Assembly: GCA_016290595.1 (NCBI GenBank)
Contig: JAEEUR010000009.1
Coordinates: 1 to 43,373 of the forward strand
Source of the DNA: Lachnospiraceae bacterium
GTDB taxonomy: Bacteria > Bacillota > Clostridia > Lachnospirales > Lachnospiraceae
DNA: 43,373 nucleotides
Direction of reading: 5' to 3'
Shown: in pieces, positions 17,070-24,327 of the stretch
Layout: every line of letters begins with the position of its first letter
How positions within the stretch are numbered: position 1 is the first letter of the stretch
Notes under the pieces: generated by a model
The model's input: the letters and a program-made list of their open reading frames with translations, nothing else
What the model was told of the DNA's origin: nothing
Database searches by the model: none
Translations under genes and position numbers: made by a program

Positions 17070-18296
17070 TCACCGGATGCCGAAGATCTCGTTCAGCGCG
17101 GCGACCTGAGAATCGTTCAACAGCGCTGAGCCGATGCCGCCCCATTCATAAAAAGCTCCCCGTAAGGCATCATATTTCAGACTGTCGATGACTGTTCCGC
17201 TCGTTAAAACAATTGTCAGATACCGGCCGCCCCAGATGGGATCGTTGCTCGCCGGATTCCAGTCGGTATCACCCGCGGAAAAGCTGTAGGTAAACAAGCG
17301 TGTCTGTCTGTCCGTTTTATTATATTCGGTGTCCTTCACGCAGCTCCAGAATCGGGCAATCTGTAAAGGATCCATGATGCTTTGCATTCCGATCTGCTCC
17401 TTCACCGCTTGGTTTTCCTGCGTACCGCCCAATAGCGCCGCCTCCGCAGTGAGGCTGACAATATCGTCTGCCCCGTTTACCCCGTAGATTAGACGGTAGA
17501 CCTCGCCGTACGTCATCGGGGAATAGTCGGCGTCCGGATAATACCAGCGAAAATCAATCCCATTCTCCAGCTCATTCGAAAGCAGCGGTTCCTCCGAGGT
17601 AAGAAAGCTCCCGAATTCCCACAGGCTGAGCCAGCCTTCCGGCTCCTCTAAAATCAGATATTTCAGATCCTTCGCCCCTGCCGGGCAGTACCAGTGCTGC
17701 TCCTCAAACCGAACTAACTCCCTCCCGATCATACGGCTGTCCGCTTCAATCACCAAGAACTCTTCGCCCTTCATTTTCGCAAGCTTTTCATTCAGCGCTA
17801 GGTTCCGGGCGTCAATATCAACCGCCGGAACGGATGGCTGAGTCGGACGGCCGCTGTCTTCGTTATAAAAATCCGTCTGGTGAGTCGGCTCTGAGACGCT
17901 TTCGGGAATCCAACGGTACAGCCGACAATTATACCAACAGACCCGTCCCTCAACAGGAAGCAGGGTGATTCTTTGAGCGGCAGCCTCGAATCTCTCGTTG
18001 CCGTCACTGTTCATAAGCGCGGTGATCTTATCCTGCAGGCTTTCTTCAGACAAAACGGCGGTCGGCTCCGGCTCTGTTTCCGAGGACGGTTCAGACGTAT
18101 TCAGCGGTTGCGACTTCTGCGAAAAGCGGGAAGCGGCGAACAGGACCAGTCCCAGACAGGCGGCGGCCGCCGCAGCTTTCATCCACGTCTTGATCCGGCG
18201 CCGCTTGTTCGGCCCGGCTTCCGCGAGCGCCTCGCTCTCTTTTATCAGTTTTTCATCGACGCCGCCGACGGCATCCAGGAGATCTTCTGCTTTCAT
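17070..18296 (-). CDS. Membrane anti-sigma-like protein paired with the ECF sigma factor
   Basis: This 408-residue protein starts at the ATG at 18296, which overlaps the sigma factor stop by ATGA; a longer open frame upstream runs over the sigma gene and is rejected. The N-terminus (AEDLLDAVGGVDEKLIKESE) matches the short helix seen in anti-sigma-like partners of Clostridia ECF factors. A basic stretch and one membrane segment (about residues 46-62) follow, then a Ser/Glu/Pro linker and an external domain of about 300 residues with several Trp/Tyr but no recognisable family. There is no HxxxCxxC zinc motif. It probably holds the sigma factor at the membrane and releases it upon an outside signal. 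Confidence 0.7.
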   Translation of the reverse strand: MKAEDLLDAVGGVDEKLIKESEALAEAGPNKRRRIKTWMKAAAAAACLGLVLFAASRFSQKSQPLNTSEPSSETEPEPTAVLSEESLQDKITALMNSDGNERFEAAAQRITLLPVEGRVCWYNCRLYRWIPESVSEPTHQTDFYNEDSGRPTQPSVPAVDIDARNLALNEKLAKMKGEEFLVIEADSRMIGRELVRFEEQHWYCPAGAKDLKYLILEEPEGWLSLWEFGSFLTSEEPLLSNELENGIDFRWYYPDADYSPMTYGEVYRLIYGVNGADDIVSLTAEAALLGGTQENQAVKEQIGMQSIMDPLQIARFWSCVKDTEYNKTDRQTRLFTYSFSAGDTDWNPASNDPIWGGRYLTIVLTSGTVIDSLKYDALRGAFYEWGGIGSALLNDSQVAALNEIFGIR

Positions 18297-18853
18297 ACCA
18301 CGTACCCTTCCTTTTCCAACTTTTCTTTCAGGGCCTTCCGCATCCGGAAAAGGATGCTTTTCACCTTGCTCCCGCCGAAGCCGAAGCGCCGGCCGATCTC
18401 TTCGATGCTCTCGAAGAACCAGTAGCGCCGGATGAAGACGGCCCGCTGCTCCTTCGGGCAGCCTTGCAGGAAATCCGACAGGATCCGGCTCAGCTCCGCC
18501 TCTTCGATCCGGCTTTCCACGTCCTCTCCCCCCGGCAGGCATTCCGCCATCTCCTGCGTGAGCTCGCAGTATTCGGCACGCCGCTTTTCGCTTTTCATGC
18601 GCCGGCATTCGTCGATGGCCAGATGCCTTACGATCCGTCCGAGATACTCGAACAGATATCCCCGTGGCTCGTTCGGCGGGATGCGTCGCCAGGCCTCCAG
18701 ATAGGCGTCGTTTTCGCATTCCTCGGCGGACTCGCGGCTTTCCAGGATCGCGAAGGCGATTGCCCGTAAGCGCGAGCCGTACTTGGCCGCCGTCTCGCGG
18801 ATGGCAGACTCGTCCCGGGCCAGATAGAGATCTATGATTCTGTCGTCTTCCAA
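18293..18853 (-). CDS. ECF-type RNA polymerase sigma factor
   Basis: This 186-residue protein has sigma region 2 (about residues 25-90, ending AWRRIPPNEPRGYLFEYLGRIVRHLAIDECRR) and region 4 (PKEQRAVFIRRYWFFESIEEIGRRFGFGGSKVKSILFRMRKAL region). This is the group frequent in Clostridia with DUF-type anti-sigma partners. It starts at TTG 18853 with AGAGGA 7 bases upstream. It lies 43 bases after the orphan pro-domain gene, so the protease-related genes upstream and the sigma pair may be one transcript. Target promoters are not known; autoregulation is usual for such factors. Confidence 0.88.
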   Translation of the reverse strand: MEDDRIIDLYLARDESAIRETAAKYGSRLRAIAFAILESRESAEECENDAYLEAWRRIPPNEPRGYLFEYLGRIVRHLAIDECRRMKSEKRRAEYCELTQEMAECLPGGEDVESRIEEAELSRILSDFLQGCPKEQRAVFIRRYWFFESIEEIGRRFGFGGSKVKSILFRMRKALKEKLEKEGYVV

Positions 18854-18896
18854 GATTCTTTCCTCTAACAGAATAAACTACTGTATCATTTCACTG

Positions 18897-19565
18897 TCAC
18901 ATTCCGTAAGACAAAAATACTTCCTCAAATGATCCTACCACCTCTTCAAACAAATCAGAACATTTTTCTTTCTCATCATCCGTCATCGGTCCGTTTCGAA
19001 AGAAAACGGGGATACACCCCATGGAAGGCGCATAACTGTCTAAAACGTACGGACGATATTCATAGAGCGCTTCTGTTTTTTCATCCGCGGATCCGGCCTG
19101 ACAAACTATTTCAAGCGCTTTTAAATCCTCCTGAATCTGCTCAAGCAGCGAGACCATGTGAGAGTACAAATAGTTACCTTCCGTGATCTGATAATCTGTC
19201 TGAAGGTCGATACTTCTTATTTCTTCAAGCACGGCAGGCTCGCCTGGATCAAGTACCAAAATAACCAATTTTCTGTTGTCATCCGTGTAATACCCGCAAT
19301 AAGCAGAAGCGAAAGCCCCTTCTGTTTCATCTTCCAGATAATTCTCAAGCAGTTCAATGTCCCGCAACACGTCTTTTCGTTCCCGCCTCGTCTGGTCTGG
19401 GATCTTTTCCTCTTCTTTTTCGGGAATCGGGTATTGTTCGGCACTTAATCTTGAATCGGAAAGCGCCGGTATACATGTTTGAACCACCGTATCTTCCAGC
19501 AACAGATATCGCTGCCTGATTATCTCATAAGTCTCCTGACAGGTGTTCCTCTCCCGCAGAATCAT
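18897..19565 (-). CDS. Orphan protease pro-domain-like protein without signal peptide
   Basis: This protein of up to 222 residues has no named family, but it is collinear with the pro-region of the protease at 20775-22043. Shared landmarks are a GYYTDDNRKLVILVLD strand (compare GMYIDESSQLIVNVFG), a helix with MVSLLEQIQEDLKALEI (compare VKERLSHINAKIIEI), YRPYV (compare YRPCI) and a final LFEEVVGSFEEV (compare LFIKLVGSYEAL). No catalytic domain follows. No signal peptide is visible. The start is uncertain: the ATG at 19565 lies 41 bases inside the preceding lipoprotein gene with a poor ribosome site, and a GGAG at the lipoprotein end has no ATG suitably placed. A frameshift joining it to the lipoprotein is possible. 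Confidence 0.6.
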   Translation of the reverse strand: MILRERNTCQETYEIIRQRYLLLEDTVVQTCIPALSDSRLSAEQYPIPEKEEEKIPDQTRRERKDVLRDIELLENYLEDETEGAFASAYCGYYTDDNRKLVILVLDPGEPAVLEEIRSIDLQTDYQITEGNYLYSHMVSLLEQIQEDLKALEIVCQAGSADEKTEALYEYRPYVLDSYAPSMGCIPVFFRNGPMTDDEKEKCSDLFEEVVGSFEEVFLSYGM

Positions 19566-20535
19566 CTGTTCCGCTATTCAGTTTATCAAGCCCCAGATAA
19601 GAAGCCATAGCGCCAGCCCAAAGAATCGTCCCGATCTCCTTCTTTGCCGTTTTAACGGCATAAAGATAAGGATCCTCGTCAATACCGCCGCTTACAGATC
19701 TTTCCCGAACGAACTTCCAAAACTGTGTGAAATCCATCCCGATCTGCTCGGCGTTCGCCTGATATTCCTTGATCAACCCTTCCGCGTACTGTTCAACCTC
19801 ATCTGTGTCATATACAATCTGACAATTTGCCAATGCTTCGGAAATGAATTTCTCTCTGGCCGAAAAGCGCTTTTCCAGGGACTGATCCTTCACATGCTGC
19901 CGGAACAAATGGAGAAAAAACTCCGACGGTGACGTAATTCCTTCCGAATTCAGAGACGACTCAAAAATTGCAGAACGAAGGGTACAGGCAAAGACCTTTG
20001 TCACCGTATAAGAAATTGTTTTTCCTTCAAATCCCAACTGAGTCCATTCCTCAGTTATTGGGAGGGTGCCGGTCCCCGCGAAGCCTGTATGCTGCCCAAT
20101 CAGCCTCGTCTGCAGCTCCGAGTACAGCTTCCCATTATCTGCCGCTATCATAAAGGTTTCTTCACTTTGATACAATACCTCATCCCCGTCGTTTATCATG
20201 ATACTCATCTGAACCAGATCGTTTTCAGAGATTGTGCTTTGAACATCCTTTTCTTCAAGATCATAATAAACGGAAAAATAATCGTTTATGATAAACCCGA
20301 TCAGCTCCGTGAAATCAACCGGCTGAATTTCGGTTTTCCATTGTCGGATTTTTTTAAAATCACAATCGAGAATCCGGCTTTGTTCTATCCCCATTAAATA
20401 AAGGAATTCCTGGGCATACGGATGCAAGGCTTTTACTTGTTGCCGGCATCCGGAGAGTACTATGGAAATGCACAGAAAAATTGCAATTGTCGTCGTGTGT
20501 TTTCCTGTTTTTCGCTTTTGTCTGAATAACGTCAT
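19525..20535 (-). CDS. Lipoprotein with trigger-factor-like FKBP and C-terminal chaperone regions
   Basis: This 336-residue lipoprotein has a signal peptide ending in the lipobox LSGC (Cys about residue 29). The middle part (ENDLVQMSIMINDGDEVLY, then GFEGKTISYTVTKV) follows the layout of the FKBP-type prolyl isomerase domain of trigger factor. The last third (YAEGLIKEYQANAEQIGMDF, then AKKEIGTILWAGAMASYLGL) resembles the helical C-terminal arm of trigger factor. Extracytoplasmic trigger-factor-like lipoproteins occur in Bacillota and are expected to fold secreted proteins. Its position just downstream of the secreted protease suggests that protease as client; this is inference. A weak AAGAG site precedes the ATG at 20535. 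Confidence 0.62.
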   Translation of the reverse strand: MTLFRQKRKTGKHTTTIAIFLCISIVLSGCRQQVKALHPYAQEFLYLMGIEQSRILDCDFKKIRQWKTEIQPVDFTELIGFIINDYFSVYYDLEEKDVQSTISENDLVQMSIMINDGDEVLYQSEETFMIAADNGKLYSELQTRLIGQHTGFAGTGTLPITEEWTQLGFEGKTISYTVTKVFACTLRSAIFESSLNSEGITSPSEFFLHLFRQHVKDQSLEKRFSAREKFISEALANCQIVYDTDEVEQYAEGLIKEYQANAEQIGMDFTQFWKFVRERSVSGGIDEDPYLYAVKTAKKEIGTILWAGAMASYLGLDKLNSGTDDSAGEEHLSGDL

Positions 20536-20674
20536 GACTTTTATACTCTTAAAAATGGCAGGATCAGGTCAAAAGGCTATTTGACCAAAGCAGCGGCATA
20601 TGCAGCGTCTTGCTTTGCGCTGCCTTTATAACGAACTCCCAACTTTGTATCATCAAAGTGTTTTCATTCAACAT

Positions 20675-20741
20675 TGCCACGGTTCCCAAGACCTGTCAAT
20701 GAGATCCGCGCAAACGCTGGATGGTCATGAGAACCGTGGCA
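20675..20741. repeat. 11-bp perfect inverted repeat downstream of the protease gene
   Basis: TGCCACGGTTC (20675-20685) and GAACCGTGGCA (20731-20741) flank 45 bases. It lies in the 239-base gap between the protease stop and the lipoprotein start, which holds no gene. No T-run follows on either strand, so it is not a standard terminator. A second small stem GCAGCG/CGCTGC is close by. Confidence 0.55.
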
Positions 20742-20774
20742 TTCTTACAACTTCGCAAATCGTACTCGCTTCTC

Positions 20775-22043
20775 TTAGTAGATATGAACTCCCAGGAACA
20801 GTTCGATAGCAGCCGCTTTTAAAAACAGGGTTACTGTACTGTCTCCACCTTCCACGCCTCCGACAGTGCGTCTCGACGTTCCACTTAAAACCATATAAGT
20901 TATCCCACCACTATCCCCGGTACTTGCGATTTGAGATGCTACCGAAATCATGTCAGTAATATACTGTGTGCCCACGGTAGCATTATAACTGGTTGATGCA
21001 ACCGTTCCGCCCGTCTTCCCTGTGGCAGCCCCCACCTTATAAATTGTAGTGCCTGTAGTCGGTGTTGATATATAACTGTCCAGCACTTCAGAAGGACTGG
21101 TAGAATAAATCGTTTGGCTCCCGCCATAATTGCCTCCCAGTTGAACAAAAGCAGCATCAATATTGGTGGACAACTGACGTAATGTAATGGAGCCGATGTT
21201 TGTCGTTGTAGAGGCAAAGTAAACCGACTGGCCTATAGCGTTCCCGTGAGCAGCAGTAATCATTCCATACCGTTTGTTTACTCCATCCATATAATAGGCG
21301 CGAAAACCCAGAGAATAATCGCTGGCCCCGGAAATATAAATACCACGTCCCGGTTGAACGGGAGACAGATAGAATGAGAAGTTCAGCTCATCCTTCCCGC
21401 ACGCCTCAAAAGAGAGTGCCTCATAACTACCGACCAGCTTGATAAATAAGCCCTTCGCATAAGCAAAGTCATTTTCATCTGTTACAGCCATCTGAACCAG
21501 AATAGAATTGCTCTGATCATAATAACTGATACAAGGCCTATATCCCATAAAAGCGCTTTCTTCATCTGTTCCACAAGCATTCTGAACATGTTCGTTGATC
21601 TCAATGATTTTCGCATTGATATGGCTCAGCCGTTCCTTTACCGCATAATAAGACTCCGTTTCCTTTTTGACAAGGACCTTCGTCTCCAGTCCAAGATCCG
21701 TGAGTTGCTTCCGGCAAGCATTCTCTTCTCCGAAAACATTGACGATCAATTGAGAAGATTCATCAATGTACATTCCCGAGAAATACTGATGAAGCACACT
21801 TTCCGGGTTTTTATCCAAAAATCTCCATACCAGATCGGCGTCTCTGCTGGCTGCCTGATTCTTCAGTTGCCAGACTTCATCCACCTCAGTTTGTTCGCAG
21901 GCTGCATCCCGCTCAGTATCCTTGTTTCTGAGTATCTCGGCCAATTCCATGTCCGAATCTCCTTCCGCCTGCGTATGCGGAACAAGCAGAAACACGCTAC
22001 AAAGTATGATCAGCAGCAGTGAAAAAACAAAACTCTTTTTCAT
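20775..22043 (-). CDS. Secreted chymotrypsin-fold serine protease (family S1, streptogrisin-like) with pro-domain
   Basis: This 422-residue protein has a signal peptide (cleavage likely after TQA, residue 26), a pro-region of about 200 residues and a C-terminal protease of about 190. The triad is visible as His266 (MITAAHGN), Asp296 (NIDAAFVQL) and Ser378 (STGDSGGITY). The pro-region strand GMYIDESSQLIVNVFG, helices and LGLETKVL motif follow the alpha-lytic/streptogrisin pro-domain plan, in which the pro-domain folds the protease and then inhibits it until cut. AGGAGGT lies upstream of the ATG. It is AT-richer than neighbouring genes and has a decayed tandem copy upstream (22498-23233). Substrate is unknown. 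Confidence 0.88.
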   Translation of the reverse strand: MKKSFVFSLLLIILCSVFLLVPHTQAEGDSDMELAEILRNKDTERDAACEQTEVDEVWQLKNQAASRDADLVWRFLDKNPESVLHQYFSGMYIDESSQLIVNVFGEENACRKQLTDLGLETKVLVKKETESYYAVKERLSHINAKIIEINEHVQNACGTDEESAFMGYRPCISYYDQSNSILVQMAVTDENDFAYAKGLFIKLVGSYEALSFEACGKDELNFSFYLSPVQPGRGIYISGASDYSLGFRAYYMDGVNKRYGMITAAHGNAIGQSVYFASTTTNIGSITLRQLSTNIDAAFVQLGGNYGGSQTIYSTSPSEVLDSYISTPTTGTTIYKVGAATGKTGGTVASTSYNATVGTQYITDMISVASQIASTGDSGGITYMVLSGTSRRTVGGVEGGDSTVTLFLKAAAIELFLGVHIY

Positions 22044-22117
22044 TTCCCTTACCTCCTCTTTTGGAATAATCCTGTTGAACAGGGGTCTTGTTTGCCGTAA
22101 AACACATCATCGGTGTG

Positions 22118-22146
22118 ACTATAGCATTATCCGCAGCTGCCCCTAA
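22118..22146 (-). promoter_or_regulatory. Promoter of the serine protease gene
   Basis: On the minus strand TTAGGG (22146-22141), 17 bases and TATAGT (22123-22118) with TGC before the -10 box; about 75 bases upstream of the start codon. Confidence 0.55.
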
Positions 22147-22246
22147 CCGATTTTGTTTTCATAGCCTTACCTGTTATTCTACATAGGCGCTTCCTCCCTT
22201 CTGATATGCTTTCAATTCGCATTTGCCGCAAATCACCTTTTCCGAA

Positions 22247-22269
22247 ATTTCCCTTCACCCTCTACGGCG
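22247..22269. repeat. Copy of intergenic sequence found again at 23314-23337
   Basis: ATTTCCCTTCACCCTCTACGGCG recurs with one insertion and one change at 23314-23337. Together with the 22-base match at 22327-22348 it marks a tandem duplication that carried a protease gene plus its upstream sequence. Confidence 0.75.
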
Positions 22270-22326
22270 AAAAATGGCGTGCGCCGGTCGCACGCATACC
22301 TGAGTTTTTTTGTTTTAAGTTGTTTT

Positions 22327-22348
22327 TTACAGATTTTTCAGCAGGGTC
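22327..22348 (-). repeat. Duplicated last codons of the TauE-family gene
   Basis: These 22 bases are identical to 23395-23416, the 3' end of the TauE-family gene, and encode the same T-L-L-K-N-L-stop in minus reading. A chance match of this length in 43 kb is very unlikely. It is the scar of a duplication whose unit started inside the TauE-family gene. Confidence 0.85.
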
Positions 22349-22355
22349 ATACGCC

Positions 22356-22450
22356 GGAGAAGGGGGCGACTTGTCAGGGACTCTTCCTCAGTTCGCCCCC
22401 TCCTGCCCCTTCGGGGCACCCTCCCCCGCCTTCGCGGGGGAGGGCAAGGA
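22356..22450. repeat. Compound GC-rich palindromic element
   Basis: Three stems lie in tandem: an outer GGGGCGA/TCGCCCC pair, a GCCCC-TTC-GGGGC stem, and CCCTCCCCCGC-CTTC-GCGGGGGAGGG with 11 perfect pairs. It sits between the protease gene and its decayed copy in otherwise AT-rich DNA. It looks like a dispersed intergenic palindrome of the type seen also at 30830-30849 and 2288-2331. The gap 22044-22497 otherwise holds the promoter and duplication scars and no gene. Confidence 0.65.
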
Positions 22451-22497
22451 GGCCCTGGCGAAACGTGCTATCCGGCTTCCCCGCCAATTCCGTAATC

Positions 22498-23233
22498 TCA
22501 TACCGCGTACTGGCTCTTGATATGAGCTACCGGGTACACTTCGATGGCGGCCGCCTTAATAGAACGAAAAGTTCAGTTCATCCCTTCCAGCCGGCTCAAT
22601 TGTCAGGTCCTCAAATGTTCCGACCAGCTTGTTAAACAAATCCTTTGCAACGGCAAAGTCATCTTCGTCAGTTACCGCAAAACGCGCCAGAAGGGAATTG
22701 GTTTGACCAATATGGGCGATACAAGGCAAATAATCCATAAACGCACATTCTTCGTCTGTTCCGCATCCGTTCAGAACATGTTCGTTAATTACGCTGATTT
22801 TTGCATTGATTTGACTCAGCTCTTCCATGATTGCATAGTAGGACTTCGCCTCTTTTTTGATAAGGACCTCCGTTTCTAATCCAAGATCCATGAGCTGCTT
22901 CCGGCAAGTGTCTTCTTCGCCGCAAATCAGGATAATCAGCTGAGAATCTTCATCAATGTACATCCCCGAGAAACACTGATGAAACACACTTTCAGGATTG
23001 CTGTTCAGGTATTTCTGTACCAGATCGGCGTCTCTGCTGGCTGCCTGATTCTTCAGTTGCCAGGCTTCATCCACCTCAGATTGTTCGCAAATTGTGTTTT
23101 GCTCAGTATATCTGCTTCTGAGTGTCTCGGCCAACTCCACGTCCGGATCTCCTTCCGCCTGCGTATGCGGAATAAGCAGACACGCACTGCCAAGTACGAT
23201 CAGCAGCAGGGAATAAATAAGACTCTTTTTCAT
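22498..23233 (-). pseudogene. Decayed tandem copy of the serine protease: pro-domain kept, catalytic domain deleted
   Basis: The open part (22556-23233, start ATG 23233 after GAGGAGGT) encodes 225 residues that align without gaps to residues 1-225 of the protease at 20775-22043; I count 154 identities by hand. It then meets TAA directly after NFSFY. The bases immediately after, in the next frame, encode KAAAIEVYPVAHIK, matching the protease C-terminus KAAAIELFLGVHIY. So about 550 bases, including all three catalytic residues, were removed by one internal deletion, with the tail left out of frame (to a stop at 22498). Signal peptide and pro-domain remain intact, so the product could still be a secreted pro-domain. 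Confidence 0.88.
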
Positions 23234-23313
23234 TTCCGTTACCTCCTCGATCCTGATATTCTTCCGTTGGACTTCTGTCACGAATATCCTTTTGTTACTT
23301 TCAGCTTTCTGCT

Positions 23314-23337
23314 ATTTCCCCTTCACCCTCTACAGCG
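23314..23337. repeat. Intergenic partner of the 22247-22269 repeat
   Basis: Same sequence block as 22247-22269, with one extra C and one substitution, located between the decayed protease copy and the TauE-family gene. Confidence 0.75.
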
Positions 23338-23394
23338 GATTTCGCGCGGCAAGGTTGCATAAAAAAGCAAGGTTTTGCGGTTTTTAGCAGAAAG

Positions 23395-24117
23395 TTACAG
23401 ATTTTTCAGCAGGGTCGACACCCCGGAAAGCATGACGAGCAGGTAGATGCACTTCCGCAAGGTATCCGGCGACAGGCGGTTCGCCAGCTTCACGCCGATC
23501 AGCTTGCCGGCCCAGATGGCGGCGGCGCCGACGAGGACCACCGGCATCAGATCAGCGGTAAATATCCCGTTGACGACGCGGGCGCCGGTGTTGATCAGAT
23601 TGGTGAGGAGGAAAAAGAGCTGCAGGTTGGCGGTATATTCCTCTCGTTTCGGGAATTTTTCCAGAAACAGAAGCGACATGAGCGGGCCGCCGACGCCGAA
23701 GCAGGCGGAGCAGATGCCGGAAAAGAGGCTGCAGCCGGCCGTCGCGACCGGCGTGTCCTGGATCCGGGCCTTCGCCGCGAAGAAGAGATAGTACAGGCCC
23801 AGCAGGGTCAGAAAGGCGCCGAACAGGATGCCCATCAGCTTCAGGTCGATCTTCTGCACGAACTGCAGCAGGGTCAGGCTGGCGGCCAGATACAGGACCA
23901 GGCTGGGCAGGACCCTGCGCGGCTTTAAGTACTGTTTATACTGCCAGATCAGGAAGACGGACAGGACGGCGGCTGTGGCGGAGGCCGCGGCCGCCGACTG
24001 TACGACCGTACGGAAATAGGGCAGCACCAGCATCATAACCAGTGCCGCCCCGAAGCCGGTGAGCGTCTGCGTGACGCCGCCGGCGAAAGCGATCAAAGTC
24101 CAGGCAAGCCAGAACAT
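23395..24117 (-). CDS. TauE/SafE-family membrane transporter
   Basis: This 240-residue protein has about seven to eight hydrophobic segments and the family pattern: an N-terminal half with FAGGVTQTLTGFGAALV and a second half with GICSACFGVGGPLMSLLFLEKF. The family exports sulfite, sulfoacetate or related anions, but many members have no known substrate. GGAGG precedes the ATG at 24117. The last 22 bases of the gene are present again at 22327-22348, showing that the duplication that produced the protease copies began here. Confidence 0.85.
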   Translation of the reverse strand: MFWLAWTLIAFAGGVTQTLTGFGAALVMMLVLPYFRTVVQSAAAASATAAVLSVFLIWQYKQYLKPRRVLPSLVLYLAASLTLLQFVQKIDLKLMGILFGAFLTLLGLYYLFFAAKARIQDTPVATAGCSLFSGICSACFGVGGPLMSLLFLEKFPKREEYTANLQLFFLLTNLINTGARVVNGIFTADLMPVVLVGAAAIWAGKLIGVKLANRLSPDTLRKCIYLLVMLSGVSTLLKNL

Positions 24118-24197
24118 ACGCGATTCCTCCTGTCCGCATTGTAGCGGATGTCAAGCCGATTTGCAATCTTTCACTTTACAGCCGCCTCGCTGCCTCG

Positions 24198-24283
24198 ATA
24201 AAACTTTTCTCGGACCGTTCGAAGACCTTCCTGAATAAAACAGGCATTGTCAGGTCTTCTCAATGGTCTGAGAAAAGTTTATT
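24198..24283. repeat. Long imperfect inverted repeat (about 32 bp arms)
   Basis: Left arm 24198-24229 (starting ATAAAACTTTTCTCGGACC) pairs with right arm 24252-24283 (ending GGTCTGAGAAAAGTTTATT) over about 30 positions with a few mismatches, around a 22-base loop. It lies between the ABC exporter stop and the TauE-family start. No T-run follows the stem on the minus strand. It may be a small mobile palindrome (MITE-like) or an mRNA end structure. Confidence 0.65.
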
Positions 24284-24327
24284 CGGGCGCGCTCGGCGGG
24301 AAAATGCCAGTCTGCCCAATTCCCGCT

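Noticed and set aside
18297-18719. N-terminal extension of the anti-sigma-like frame across the sigma gene.
   Set aside because: Arg/Gly-rich shadow of the sigma factor; the true start overlaps its stop by ATGA.
22127-22162. Eleven-residue peptide MKTKSVRGSCG upstream of the protease gene.
   Set aside because: It overlaps the protease promoter, has no known relative and is too short to support.
22498-22520. Similarity of the decayed protease tail (KSQYAV-stop) to the end of the ABC exporter at 24328 (KSQYAI-stop).
   Set aside because: Only about 20 bases with mismatches; a match of this size is expected by chance, and the tail is better explained as the protease C-terminus.
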